Shown piece by piece: positions 1 to 14,025 of a stretch of DNA of 64,000 nt. The stretch spans positions 13,678,238-13,742,237 of the forward strand of contig CM036619.1 of assembly GCA_020746105.1 (NCBI GenBank), read 5' to 3'. The stretch comes from Trogon surrucura. Lineage: Eukaryota > Chordata > Aves > Trogoniformes > Trogonidae. Under the pieces are notes generated by a model. It searched no databases, was not told where the DNA came from, and worked only from the letters and a program-made list of their open reading frames with translations. Within the stretch, counting starts at the first letter, position 1, and each line of letters starts with the position of its first letter. The position numbers and the translations under genes are program-made.

Positions 1-768
1 CCCATCTTCCCAACTGCCTACTCCCCTATCAGTGCAGGGCAGGGGCAGGGTTTGGGAGGCACGGTCCATGGCAGTTCCTCCTTCTTTTGAAGGAGTCTCC
101 TTCATACCGCCTGGTGTCTACCTCATGGGATGTAATCCTTTTCCTTCCAGCAAGTCCATTCTAATCGGGGTCACAGGTTGCTTTGGGCACGTCCTCTGCT
201 CATGCTCAGTCTCTCTCCCCTCTGGAATGGGGTCTTCACATACCACCATATCCTGGACGTTCTTGCCACTGTCAATCCCCTCAGTTCACAGGCAGGCATT
301 TTTACTGCCATCTCACTCACCACAGGGCTCCGGGGAAAGGTTCTTCTCCCCCTCTTTCTTCATCAACTGTGTTCCTTTATTTTCCTCTCACTTCCCTCCC
401 TTCCAGTAGAAAACTCCCCAACATAAAAGACGGGACAGATCAAGACAAGAGGAAACCAAAAGAGAGAGAGAACAATGGGATCACCTCTTAAATACCTTGA
501 TCACAGAGACATTGATCGGTCTGACCTTAGCCAGAGATGGCTCCAATTTCTTTCTGAAGCTCGGGGAGGTTCTTTAAGTTTGGCAAGAGTCATTCCCCAC
601 AGCTCTCCCCCTACTTCCAAAAAACCCCGCCAGACTTAAACTGAACAGGCCAAAATCTTCTCTGTAGAGTCGTGATCCTTTTTTCTTGCTTTGCTCCTCC
701 TTTTGTGATCCTTAACTCTACCACCACATGGTCGTTGTAGCCCACTTGCCCCCAGCCTTTGCTGTGAA
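1..768 (-). mobile_element. Candidate avian ERV LTR, minus strand, possibly cut by the window edge
   Basis: This block is more GC- and pyrimidine-rich than the following unique DNA. On the minus strand it has an LTR-like order: a TATA-like TATTTAAG (around 487-499) followed about 110 bp downstream by AATAAA (376-381), then a GC-rich stretch that would be U5 running to the window edge. The general look resembles LTRs common in bird genomes, but I cannot name the family. Short ORFs across it (for example + 32-409) look accidental: they overlap in several frames and have no recognisable domain. No flanking duplication can be checked because one end may lie outside the window. It could also be some other GC-rich repeat. 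Confidence 0.35.
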
Positions 769-3700
769 AAGGAAAAAACCTATAGTAAGTAAAATACCTT
801 GTTGTGTGATAAGAATACTGACTGGCAGTTTTTCATCACAGAAATTTTTGACCATCCTTTTGTCAGCATGCCACACAAGTCAGCATTTTTAAGGCTGTGC
901 TTGCAAAAGACAAGAAGTTACACTAAAAGTTTCGTCAGAGACAAGATAATGACTGATCTTTCGAGCAGATATGAAATATTATTTTTTTCCTTCTGCTGAG
1001 CAGTTCATCTCAGAAAGTGTTATGTAGTCACTTAAAGGCTCTTAGAAGTCCTGTAGCAGCCACTGAACCAGGATAGAAATTTAAATAACCTGATTGGTGA
1101 ACTTTTGCATCACGGAGTAAAATTGTATCTGATACTTACTTAAAAAAATGTGCAAGGCCATCATTCTTTTCCTTTGTTTTCTACCCAGTGTATAAATATA
1201 ATCTGCAAGCATGGGTAGGATAACGTTGGAGCAGGGAGAAATCAGTTTAAAAGTAGTCCTTGAGGCTAACTTTAATAGTCTGGCTGAAATGTGTTGCTGA
1301 GGGTGTCAAAATATTCCTAATTGCTGGGAGCTAAAAGAATCTTCCAAAAGAATGAACATTTTAAACTTGTCATTTCCCTTTTGTTTTGACCACTGTAGGG
1401 GACAAGATAACAATCTAGGAGGAGTTTTGGTATGGCACAGCTGGATTAATTTTACACATACAAAGTACTACCACTAATGTTTGGTGTCACAGAAAAGCAC
1501 TGTTATAACACACCATCATGTTCTCCAAACACTGTCAGGACCACTAATAACGGGGCAAATGTGTTTTTCAGCGTGTAATTCTCACTAATACTCCAGTAGT
1601 GCAGTTCAGAGTAGAGCTATTGTAAAAAAAGAGATTCACTGTAAAATCGTCTAGGAATTAAAGCTCTGTCCCACGTGTTTCCCTCCTCCCCCTGGAGTAA
1701 TCAAAAAGAAAACATTGCAAATGATACGTGAGAAGTGCTCTTGGCATGGTCACCAGCTGTGGCTGAAGTGATGAGATATTGTGAAATCCAAATGAATGGT
1801 TCATTATAAGGAAAATCTTTGTTCAACTATTATGCAGTGCTGAGGAATCTGCACCTTGTCTGCAGGGGAAGAAAATGTTCTATTTCAATTCCTCGAAGAG
1901 ATGTTACCCACTTCTTGTGGGCAGTCACTTCAGTGTTATAACTTCCTTCTTGATTCCAGCTATGTAAAAAATGTTGACCATGTCAAACATGCCAATTGCT
2001 GTATTACGTGGACAAATGTTCTCTGCAAGGAGCAGAATTCTGAAAAGCAGTAAAGAATCTCTAGGTTCTGTTCTTCTCTGCTTACCCAAAACTTGCTTAT
2101 TGCTGAATAATCTGTTACTCTATGCACATCCAAAAAAGTGGTAGATCTCTTTAGTGCAGATATGCTTGTAAGGAACATGCAGCTCCCTTAAAATACCTTT
2201 TGTCATACCTATGATGACTTTTCCCACGGAGTTTCCTTGGGGTAGTGATTGAGAGTTGGACAATTCCTGTTCCAGGGTGTGAACTGTCCAGACTAAGGGC
2301 TGAGTCTTTAATTTAGGTACCTCTGACAGGCAGCCTGAAGATAGTCAAGTCTTTGATAACCAGAAAGATTATAGAAGTATAACTTTTTCCTGTGAGGAAG
2401 GCAAAATATGCAGAACCAGTACATAGCATTAAACTGTAATGTAAGTGGATCTGTGTTACAGGTTCAGGTGGCTCAATTATGGATTGGCTTTGTCTCACTT
2501 AATGTCAGCTGTCTAAAGGCTGAACTGTTTAAACCGGTCAACAAAATTCCCTCCCCAGAGACTGGAAGAGAAAACTTTAAGTGTAATTCAACTCATCCTA
2601 AGAATGGTTTCTGGGACAAGGCTGAGCTTACCTTTAGAGCTGCCTTTCTCTATCTACACATTGATCATAGGGGGATCTGGAAATGAGATCCATCTAGTCT
2701 AACTTATCTGAAAACTAAACATCAGTATAGGACGAAGTTGATATGAGTTCTACCTTATTTCTGCTGACAATAGTTAATTTTTCTAGGGTGCAACTGGGTT
2801 GAATGGGAAACAGGGAAACACAGATTTCAAAAAAACAAAAGGACTCACTGAAGAAACCAAATCATGCTTTGCTACTGATTGTAGTAGAGTCAAAATTTAA
2901 CATCTGATGTGCGTATTATGCCATGATCTACATTTAGCCTTTTTATCCCTGCATATGATACAAAGGATATTGATTAAACAACTATTTCATAACAAATATT
3001 CAGCTTGGACACTAGTGATACTAGCTGTTATTTGAACTTTTTCAAATTACTGTGATGCTCTCTGCTGTAGCTTTGCTGGAAAACTTTGTGGATAATTTGT
3101 GATGAAATGACCATTAAAAACATGGAACTTTTAAACTCAGAGAGATCTTGTGTTATATCTTTACTACACTGAATTATCAATAGTCTTCAGACATAAACTT
3201 CACATAAACATGATCTTTTAGATCTCTTCCCATATCATTTGCTGGAGAATATGCCATTAAAAAAAAATGTGATAAAAAATCATGTTTTACCTCTATCCCC
3301 GGATGAAGTTCAGCCCAGACTTCAAGGGCTCTGTCCAGTCTATCAGTTCGTCTTCTTCTTCCAGTTACCATACTTAGATTTCTACAGTCTCTATGCATAT
3401 TTCCTGAATTTGTGAAAATTCTGACACCTAAATATCTAATGTCTACATCATGTCATGTTTAACAGTTCAGTCTTTGGAGCTCACTGGGATGCATTTTCTC
3501 ACTACGCAGAGGCTGAAGAATGTTCTCTTGGTAAATGGGAGTACCTGAAGGAGGCAAGGAGTAGTGGAATTGGCTGAGTTTAAGAGAGATCTTGTTACAC
3601 TTAGGATTTTGGGAAGGTTTCATAAGCCTCCAGAATTTAAAGTCCATCTACACAGAGCAGTCTGGGAAGCCCTGCTAAGAATCTCTTTGATTTTTTCTGT

Positions 3701-6700
3701 CTCTCTGTAAATCACCATCAGTTTTCACTCTATAGATATATAAAGATAGCAGTGAATTCTGCAGTCAGATCAGGTTATTAGCTACTTATTTAATTTCTGT
3801 TAAAATAAAGTGAAATATGACTGGATTTTCAGAGGCAAAAGGAACTCACTATTGCTGAATGCAGTCATATCCCTTAATTTTGTGTACATCTCTGTTTATA
3901 ATTATGATATACATTGTTAAATTCATAATTAGTCCATTTTACACTCAGAAAAATAAAACATAATCAATATATGCATTTAAGTGTAGCTGGCGTAAATGAA
4001 AATCTTCTCATCTTTGTTCCTTGCTGCTAATGTCTATATGCCCAGGACAGAACAGGTCAAGATGCAATCTGTGGTACTTGCAAAAGTCAATTAATATAAA
4101 AGCCCATTATTTTAAGGGACTCTTTAGGGCTGTAACACTCTTAACAAGCCTCTCAGGGCTAACATTTAACATGTGTGCCCTACAGAAGCCTATAATTTAC
4201 CACGTGCCATCAATTTCATATAGACCAATATATGGCTGTCAACCAGGTGCAGCTCTGCCTGCTCCATAAGAGTCCAAGTGTTTTAGAGGAACCCACGATG
4301 GCTTAAGTATGCTAAATAGCTAGCTGCTCTCTTGCTTTGTTAAGGTTACATGCTGAGACCAAAGCTGGTAATACCCGAAAATTGTTTCTCACAATTTTCA
4401 CTCCCTCTTTCACTGGACAAACGAAACAGTGCTGACACACAGAGCTAGCAGTCCTGCTGCCTGAAAAGAACACATGGCTTTTTTATTATTACTTGTTGCA
4501 TTTCAACACAACACACAGTCTCATAATCTAAATTTCTAACATTAAAAATTGTTAGGCGTAAAAAAATAAAGGGCTCGGTGGTTGTTTTTTTTTGAAAACT
4601 TTATTACATTGCAGAACATTTTCATGATAAGCAGAGAGTAGTTGTCTAAAGCACACCCGGTCTCACTGTGACAAATGAGCAGTAGCACAAGCTTATTTAA
4701 CTTTTGAGAAGACAATGTGCCTGAGAGTGTCCATGCTCTTGGTTTTGGCATCTTTAAAGAAGCTGTGCACAAGTTTTGGGGGAGTTTGTGTCTCAGAAAT
4801 GTTTTGTGTAGTGGTATTATTCACCTTCTTCCTTTTCTAGCATTGAATTGGGAATATGCAGAAAATGGCTCAAGTTGTGAGAGGGTGGAAAACCACAACT
4901 GGCAGGGAACTTGTAGACTTCAGAACAAGTTTTTCCTTGTGTGAATAGCAAAACTACGGAGGTTTTTTTTTTGTGTAGAGAAAAAAAGCCGTCTGAGACA
5001 TAGACATTTTTCTAGGCAACACAGTGGTAGAGTAAAGAAAGGCTGGTCTTCACCTTTGTAATGTTTTCAAGGGTACATTGAAATCCTGTTAGCATCGTAT
5101 AGATTTTAATTTGGTTTTTTATCATCCTCTTGGTGTTGCACAGTCCTCCTACAGGGTTTATTTTTGGGAAAAATTCCATGTTAGTTTATAGAAAGCACAC
5201 CCTGATTACTGTTGTATTCACTAGCCGTGTATATATAAAATTACCTCTGAACCTCAGTGGGTTGGTTTGGGTATTTAATTGTTTGATTTGTTTATTGTAT
5301 ATGATGAATTACTGTTTAATGGTTTAAATGCACCCAGGGTACACTTTATAAAAAAGTTGTTTTAATTGCTAGAGAGATTTGTTTGAGCAGCTCATGTGGC
5401 TTACACAGTAAGTCGGTAGGTGTGGATGCTGACCTTCCTTTGACACAACACAGCTCAGTGGACTCCTAAGGCTACTTCTGAAGCCGTTTAAAGGAATTAC
5501 CAGGGATTTCCTAGCTGGACTCTACTTGGGCTAAGTAGAACTATAGGTTAGATATGATGAAATAATTTGAATATTTCAATGGTTAAATAGTATACTTTTG
5601 GATTTTTTGAGACAAGTTGTAAGTTCCTGTTGGGCCCAACAGATAGCACTGTCAAAGAGGAAATGGCCAAAGAAAAAGAATTCTGAGAAAAAGATTCAAT
5701 GACATTTCCCCGACAAACTTTTTTGATTTTCTGTTTTGAAATTGATTTTTACTTTTCAAGGTTCTAAAAAATAAAAAGGGATATCCAAATCATGATGACA
5801 ATATTAATTCCATGCTAGCCCAAATACTGTTTGATTACATCTAAAACAGAGATCTTTTTAACAAGAAACATTAAGTTTGGATTGAATAGACTTTTTCCTA
5901 TCAACAGTCAGATTTCTAAAATACTTCACATAAGCCCAACCCTTTACTTAACGGTCACTCTTTGGCTTGCATTTCAGAAGGAAGGTGCCCTTTAAGACAC
6001 GGATGGGTGCCCCAGTCTTAAAAGGCCCAGTCGTTGACATGATTGCTATGTTTCATATCCCTAATATGGGGTATGTTCTACCTTTAATAGTGGAATTTTG
6101 CCTGATGTACTATGAAGTAGCACGTGTGGTGTGACATCACTATGATCAAAGCCGTTTTATAAAGAGAACAAAAAGGGGTTGGACAGAAGAAATTAATGAG
6201 AAAATAAAACTGCATGTAGCCTACAATAACTGTATATTTTCACTGTATTGGTGTTTAGTCAGTGTGAAATATGATTCTGTACGTAGAACCAAAAGTCTTG
6301 ACCACAGATGTATTGTTTCATAAATCAAGCCTTGTACATGGGTGGAAAGGTATTTTTGTGAAACTGATGCAAAGCTCATATGTTTCATTTATTTTCCTGA
6401 CTTGATGTGAAATTTGGATGTTGGAACATTGGTTTTTTTTCCAGAAAACACTGGTGGGAGCTGGAAGTGGTCTGAGGACACTAACAGCTCTACAGTGTCT
6501 GACATAAATGTAAGTTTGTCAGGTCTTGTCATACTGAACATGGAAAAACTTCTCTCCTGAAACAGCTGTTTTTTTCAGAAAATGAAATATCCTTTGTCCC
6601 AGGAAAAGCAATTTGTGTTAGTTTTTTACATTGCTGCGCACATTGTGTTTAGGAAAACTTGATGTACAGCTGCTTACCCTGGAAAACAGAGTGGAGAATT

Positions 6701-9590
6701 ACCCTATCTATACTTCCTGTTAGATGAAGATTTCTCAGAATACTTTCTTTTGAAATGGTAGTTCTATGAATAACAGCTGACCATTAAAATGCTGAATTGC
6801 TACAACAATGATGCTCTTGTAGAGTTTTTGTGGCTTCTGTTCCACTTCTTAAACTGTTCAACCTCCTCTAAATCTCACAGAGGGGAAAAAATATAATATA
6901 TTGGAAAAGAAAAATTATAGGTCAATTCATATTAGGGATAGAAGTTAAAGGAAAGTGATGTGGTGCATAACCTTTAAAGTTGCTTGTAAACTTTATTCAA
7001 CACTGCTGTCCTCCTTTGGCCTTTAGAAATGCTGTGATAAAGTTGAAATGTCAGTTCTTCCTTATGACAGTTCAATGCTAGCTAAGTGTTGGATTTGTAG
7101 ACAGAAACAATCAAATACTGTTGACTGCATGAGTTGATTTTGTGTTCTTTGTTATAAATGTTTCTTTTTAATTGAGTTTGTTTAGCAGAAAAGGTAAGGA
7201 AATGTTCATCCCAGAATACTGAATGAAATTACGTAATACCCTGGGATATGTTATAAGACGCTTGCTACCCGTACATCTACTTCTGGTCCTTGCTAGAAGG
7301 ACTAGATGTCTCCTTTCAAGAAGGACTTACCAGGACTTGCAGCCTGCAAGAGCACCGTAACTTCTAGCAACTCACAGTCCTTTCTATGGCTTCGAGACAA
7401 GGCATTCTTTAGAAAACAGTTTCTCTGAAGATCTTATGAGATTTAAGGAGCAAAGTGGTTTTTTTCCGTTCCAGTGACTGTAGTTCACCAGAATTCCCCA
7501 GGGTTTTGTCTGGTTTGTATTTTCCTCACACTCAGGAAGAATAAGAAGGAATAATTCACTATGTACCATTATTCATTCATTATTATTCATAAAATACAAG
7601 TATTTTAACACTGATGAGATAATCAAAGGGTTGGGCTGAAAATTTTACATCTTTGAAAATCTTATGGTTAGCCTGCCTAGGGATACAATACAGCTATTTA
7701 AAAACAACTTTATGAATGACAGTTCCATTTTTACAGGAAGTTTTTGAAGCCCTTGTCACAGTTAGTCTTACAAATATTACTTTATAGTAATCTTTTGTAT
7801 TTGTCAGGCTCCTCTAAACATGCACTGGTAAGTTATATTTTTTACCATTTGTCAGTGAGCAATTGGTCCCATGAAACATCTATGCCAGGGAGAGACCTCA
7901 AATCAGGAGAGAAGAAGCTGAATCTCAGGTCACAGCACAGTCCTCTTTGGGGCACCCTGAGTTGCACAAATTAACTGATTCAGCTGCCAGACAGATTCAG
8001 CAACGCTCGGTAAGCATCATGTCCCACCCCAGGCAACTCAACTCAGCAGCTACAAAGCAGAATGCAGGAGCCCATCTAGGTATTTAAGAACAAACAAGAG
8101 GATGTGTAAGTCTGGTAACACAGAACATCTGAATGCAGTTCCTTGTACAGAAAAAACATTACCAAAATGTTCCTTAAAAAAGATGATGGGTTGGATTGAT
8201 GCCAAGTTAGCATCTTCATTTTCCTGGGTCCGAGTCTCAGAAGCTTACTTTTCTCTAAATACTGTACGGGGAGTCAGAGCTCCTAGTTTAGATTTGCAAA
8301 CCCATCCAGTAACAGTCACACCAGTACTGTAAGACCATGTTTTGCCAAGTACTGGTCACCCAGACGAGTACTGTAACAACACATTTTGTCAAGTAATTCT
8401 TCCCTTGACCTCTGCCATGAAGGTCCAACTCTCTTCTGATATATTAGGAAAATGTTATCAGATATAAAAAAAAATAAAATATTTTATATGTGTAACCATT
8501 TTAAAGCTGCTAAAAGTTCCCTTGCTGGGCTGTTCAGTCACTGATCAAAGGCAGAATGTCTCTCATCTGATGGAATCCTGGAGAATGAAATAGAAATCCT
8601 CCTGTGTTGGGCCTCTTCACCCAAAATACCTAGCCTTGACCATGATAGGTGCTGGAGTATCCTGTGAGGCTGGCTGCAAGCTGTTGTGGCTAGTATTAAG
8701 GTCGTTTGCAGGTAATATGGGTACCGTTTTAGCTCTCAGAGCTGAAAGGCAAATTCCTTTTACCTCTGGAATGAAAAGCTCCCTTTGCAGGTGCTGAACT
8801 CACTGTTGTCTCTGCTGGGTTTTGCATTTACACAACTACCATAACAATTTATCTGCTATTTTTCAGTCAAACTTGCATTCATGTTTTAAGCGCTGCTTAA
8901 ATAAAGATAACTCTATCTCATATTGTGTAAGTGCTGCAGGACTTCTCAGAACAATCACAGTTCAGTTTATTTTTATAGTGTAGTTTTTATAGCGATATGC
9001 TTTGCCATTCTACAGGGCTGAATAAACATCCACTCATGCTAGACAATGTTTTTCTGTTTGTTTATGTCGATTAAAGAGCTTGAATATACAGACAGTGAAT
9101 CCTACATTACTTCCTTTAAACCAACAGAATATCAAATCAGCTGGGCTCAGTGCCGAGAAACTGATTTCTGATGATAAACTTAAGTAAAACAAAATCTGCT
9201 CCATATGGTGCAATTGTAAACTTTTCAACTATAAACAAAAACATGCTGTGTGACTAAATACTTTGGCACAAAAGCAGCCACGAAGCACTATCCCTTAAGG
9301 CATACCCCGTGCCAGCCTGCCTACTTTCAAGCATACTCTTAAACAAAAAGGGAGTTTGAGAGATCAGGTGATGCTTGGTGTGTGTGTTGCTAGGGGAAGG
9401 ATGTGTCTGTTCGGGTTTCTGAGTCCAGGTCATGAGATGGGACATACCTTTCATCCGGGAATAGCTGCCCTGCCCCTGGGTTTTTTGCAGAAGGTTCAAA
9501 GGTAAGCAAACATACATGAGGAGTGAAACTCCTCACTTTCTGTCTGCTGCATGGTTGGCATTGCACACTTTATCCTCAGTGGGTGTGCAA
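769..9590. other. Unique AT-rich noncoding stretch
   Basis: I see no RNA gene, recognisable repeat or convincing exon here. Open frames are short (under about 95 codons), overlap in several frames and show no known domain. Simple-sequence content is low: A/T homopolymers and an ATT/CATT-rich patch near 7570-7590. Confidence 0.5.
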
Positions 9591-9775
9591 ATCATAGATC
9601 ATAGAATCATAGAATGTTAGGGATTGGAAGGGACCTCGAAAGATCATCAAGTCCAATCCCCCTGCCAGAGCAGGAATGCCTAGATTATGCTACACAGGAA
9701 CGTGTCCAGCAGGTCTTGAATGTCTCCAGAGAAGGAGACTCCACAACCTCTCTGGGCAGCCTGTTCCAAATGCGA
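9591..9775 (-). mobile_element. CR1 LINE, 5'-truncated 3' end
   Basis: Read on the plus strand, it starts with repeats of ATCATAGA, the complement of the CR1 terminal octamer. The conserved CR1 3' segment follows (GGGATTGGAAGGGACCT, then CCCCCTGCCAGAGCAGG), then the complement of the last ORF2 codons. The homology ends near 9775 in unique sequence. CR1 copies are usually 5' truncated because target-primed reverse transcription stops early. Several substitutions relative to the 62.7 kb copy show it is a dead, older fragment. Confidence 0.9.
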
Positions 9776-12700
9776 CAAGGCTAAGTGTAACAAATCCTCA
9801 GCTTCCTAAAATCTTGTATAACTCTTACATATTATGCATCCTATATAAGTTTTTGCATTTACTAGGAGAAGGGGCATGAAGGCAGGTGGGGGTGTTCAGC
9901 AGGCACCAAGATACACAAAAAAATCCCACATGCACTAGTCAGCCCTTCTCAGAAGATGTGGTACAAGCCAGTGCCTGACCTCGTCTTAGAAAGACCAAAG
10001 TCAACAGGAGGTTGCAGAGCCCTGACAGGTCACTGAGCATCAAATGTTTGAGTACAGCATCTTCCCATCTCACAGTACTGTAGAAACCAGTTACCCCCTG
10101 TGAAAAAGTTTAAATGCTTCACCTGATTTTTGAAAATATTTTTTAAGAGTACATTTAGGGTACTTTGAAACAAGGAGTTTGACACAAGGAAGTTCCTCAA
10201 GTTGTGATAATTTAGCTGCGTCATAAATTGTAGTGGATTAAACCACTCATTTTTTGCAGCACATTCAATGTTCTTTTGAGTTTGGAGTTACGGAAGAACA
10301 AAAGGGAAATACTTTGCCACAACGAATTAGCTGCGGGCCCTGTAAACAGTCTCACTAAAGGAGGGAATGACATGCAACCTTTTCGCTATGTTTGAAAGAA
10401 ATTGATTGAGGGAAGGAGACCAAGAAATATTACCCCCAGCTTCAAATTGTAAAAGCATTTAAACTTGTTTAAGGACCCCATGCACTCCTCTCATACTGTA
10501 AAACTAGAACCTTGGGGAAGGAACTGGAAGGAAAGAATTGAAGATTTATTGCTGTTTTCAGCATAAGCACTCATCAGTTCTCTTTAGCAGAAAAGGAAAT
10601 GATCCTGCTTTTCTCTTTCAGCTAAATGAAGGTTTTCTAAAATGCCTCCTTGCAGTTTAAGTATGGACTAATACACTTAAGAAAAAGTATATCAAATTGC
10701 TAAGTGTAATACATATAGATAGTATTTTCTTTTAGCTAAAAACAAACAGAAAGTGTCCCGCTATTTGACTTTGACAGGACTATGCCTTTGGGCTTAGGTC
10801 AGAAAGTGTTTCCAACTATTGTTGCAGGCACGCCTGAAGCATCAGTAAAGGAAAGGACATCCAATTTGTAATATAAATTCTTAATAGGGCAGACATGGTT
10901 CTTGTTCTTTATTTTGCTTTTGTTTTGATCACTCAAATAGCTGTGTAACGTTTGGAGGTGGCTTGGGGTAAAGCTACAGTTGAACAGCCTTTGCTATTAG
11001 TTTCCAAAACATAACAAAAACCTCATCTCTCTTCTGAAAGGGGATGCATGTGTCAAGTGACTTGTCTTGGGTTAGAAGGAGGCAGCTGAGCTTCCCAGGT
11101 CCCCGTGAGCCTTGTTTGGAATCTGGTTCTACTTACTTATCCAACAAGAAGTAAAGGTACTTGGCAGCACTGAATAAGGGAGGAGGAGAAGGTAAATGAA
11201 TCCGGACAAAGAGAAACTGGAAAATACAAGGAATCTGAAAACTTAAATAATGGGCTCAGTGATTTCTGCTAATCATGGGACAGGCACCAAGAGTAAAGTT
11301 TCCTCTTAAGAAAGTGCTGTAAAACTGAGTCAGGGTGTAGAACACATAGGCAAAGTTCAGACACAAGCACGACATGTAGATGACCACAGCAACACTCGTG
11401 GTTGACTTCCCCTGTGACGGTGGCCAGCAGCCAATCTGCAGTTCTAGGACTACTGCCAGATTTCTCAGAAGCTTTTAACACACTTATTTACAAGGCTGTA
11501 AGTGGAGGAGTAAAAGCCTCCAGATGGTTAAATGGACAAAGAAAGACCTGATGGTGTCTCCTACTTTACTGTTAAGTTCTTTCTGACTGTGCTTTCACCA
11601 ATCTGTTGTGTCGGGTCTCAGCCCACATGTCTATGTGTCCATGTTGCTCCTGGATTTCAGAAGAATACAATTCAGTTTACCTTCCAAGGTAGGTTTTACC
11701 TTCTTGAATATAAGGTCCTTCCTTCTTTGGCTCTGAAACTTATTCTGTTCCCTGGGTTTGCCTGTAACTTTGAAACTCACAAATAAGGTGTCAGCAGAAA
11801 ACATAGGTAGATGTCTTCCCTGAGTAGTTTAAGAAAAGCATATGCATCTGAGAAGTATGTATTTCCCTGAGTTTGTTTCCACAGCAATGAAAAACCTTCT
11901 TTGGTCGAAGTCTGGTCCTGCAGCATTGTTTTCTTCTTCTTATCAGTCTTGGTATACTCTTTTCCTCCTGCACGGGTAATTCCTGCTGCCACCAAACCCT
12001 GTAATTGCAGATGGGTAAGAGAAGTAATCTCCAATTACTTTGCTTCCTGTTTCAAGTGCTCCAGCATATTAAGGTTAGAAATGCTCCACTGCTCTTTGTC
12101 TGGTCATGAGCAACCAGCAGCAGCTACATACCAGTCGCCCCAATTTCTAGACTGTAAATACAGATGTTCTCCAAATCTCACTCTCCAGCTGTTTGCTATG
12201 GTCCATTATGTGAAAATCCACTTCTGTGCTCATGACTCGCTGAAACAACTGTGTTCTTTTGCATCACTGTTGCAAACAAGACCCACAACATCTGCCAGAT
12301 TCTATATTAATTCCTTACAATTAGTCTTATTCTGTTCTGACTCTCTGTAAATCTTTATAGCAACAATCCTGCTTAAAAATTCAGTCTGACTTGAAGAGCC
12401 TCACTCTGATGAAAAGCTCATGAAAAATAATTTTACTTTTTCTTTTTCATTTGCTTGGAAACATTCATAAAGAACATATCAATTAACTGCTAATATGTGA
12501 ATCACAAATAACCTGATTGATCCACTTAGACTACTGTTGCATATTGCAACATGTTCTTTTCCTAGAAAAATAGCAGTACAGTCTTCTGTGTAACCCATAA
12601 TGCAAGTAGAGAAGCAATTTACGTGAGTCAATAACTTCCATCTGTTCTGAAGCAGTAAGCTTGAAAAGAGTTTCTTTATTCTGGTATAAGTTCACGGCAA

Positions 12701-13858
12701 TGCCTCTCCAGTTTTATTTATGCCAGGGTAATTAGTGTATTCTGAAACTATTGTATGTCCTGTACTTTTTTCTGAGTGACACCCATACAAAGAGGTGAAC
12801 TGTTGCCTTGGGATGCTCTAATAATCCTTGTAGGATGTATATTTATTTCTTTTCTGTGATGTGTAATGCTAACAAATTTCTCTCCGCTTTGTTTCACATG
12901 AGCTCATTGAAGAGAGTATGTTCCTCTGTTTTATCATACTTTTTGAGTTTAGTAACATATATATCTGTATTACTATGTCTTCCTTGTAAACATGTGCAAA
13001 TACTTCCTTTAAGTTTATCCTTATTTTTACTCTCTTTTAGATAATTTCTCATATTTGACTGGAACTGTTTTTCTCCTTTGTCTATTTAATAACATTTACT
13101 TTGTTTAAAAAGTTCCTTTCAACCAAGGACTGTAAAATATGTGCTGAAATGGGTTAGTATTTTGAAAATGAAGAAATATGGATCCTTAGGTGAAATGTTC
13201 GGTGAGGTGTCTACTGATTCTTAACTTCGACATGAGCTATTTTGTATGCCAAACTTGAAACACCAAATATTGTCTCAGTTCAAGTTTTCATTGTAATCAA
13301 TGGCTTCTGCAGGGGTTCATCACCTCCAGAAAATGAGATTCACTCGACAATGATGAGATGAGGCAACGAAGTGATATTTTTGAAGAATCCTGCACAATTC
13401 AGACCTCCAGGCTTAGTTGCCCAGCTCTGCACTCACAGCCTGGAATAACTGAAAAGGTAACAGGCTGAGAGCAGAAGCCACTGTCTTGTGAGTACTCAGG
13501 AATGGGACTTAGGGGTTTCATGCTCCTGGCCCCATTTCTGCCTGAGAAGCTATACATTTTGGGCATCAAAAGGTACACAAAAGCAAAGTTTTCTGGGCTC
13601 TTTCTTCTTTTGCAGAGGCACAAGACTTTTGGCTTCCTCAGAGACTCCAAGTCTCTTGCTATACAACTGTCAAGAAGCTGTCCTGAACACCGGGAAGATC
13701 AAGGATCTCTCTGACCCTTGATGCTGAAGTTCTAGTCTCAGTTTAACCATTGAAGAGAACACCTTTTCTATGAGAGAATGGTGGATGGTGTTTGAAAGGA
13801 TCTTAGGACATTGTTTTCATCTGTGTCATAATCCTCACTGTACTCTCAGCTAAGTAAA
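9776..13858. other. Unique noncoding stretch
   Basis: No repeat or gene recognised. The longest open frame, + 11901-12350 (149 codons), has no motif, a low-complexity Ser/Cys/Leu-rich composition and an overlapping minus-strand frame, so I treat it as chance. Confidence 0.45.
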
Positions 13859-14025
13859 TCATAGAATCATAGAATCATAGAATCATAGAATCACAGAATG
13901 TTAGGGGTTGGAAGCGACCTCAAAAGATCATCTAGTCCAACCCCCCTGCCAGAGCAGGATCCCCTAGGGCAGCCACACAGGAACACGTCCAGATGGGTCT
14001 TGAAAGTCTCCAGACGAGAAGACAC
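13859..14025 (-). mobile_element. CR1 LINE 3' end with lengthened octamer tail
   Basis: On the plus strand it opens with five consecutive 8-bp units (AATCATAG four times, then AATCACAG), followed by the typical CR1 sequence TTAGGGGTTGGAAG and the CCCCCCTGCCAGAGCAGG block. It breaks off after about 165 bp. The sequence is close to the 9.6 and 62.7 kb copies, so these probably belong to one subfamily. The octamer array is longer than in the other copies here. Confidence 0.92.

Noticed and set aside
13859-13900. 8-bp repeats as a CRISPR array or satellite
   Set aside because: They are the terminal octamers of a CR1 element, have no spacers, and the genome is eukaryotic.
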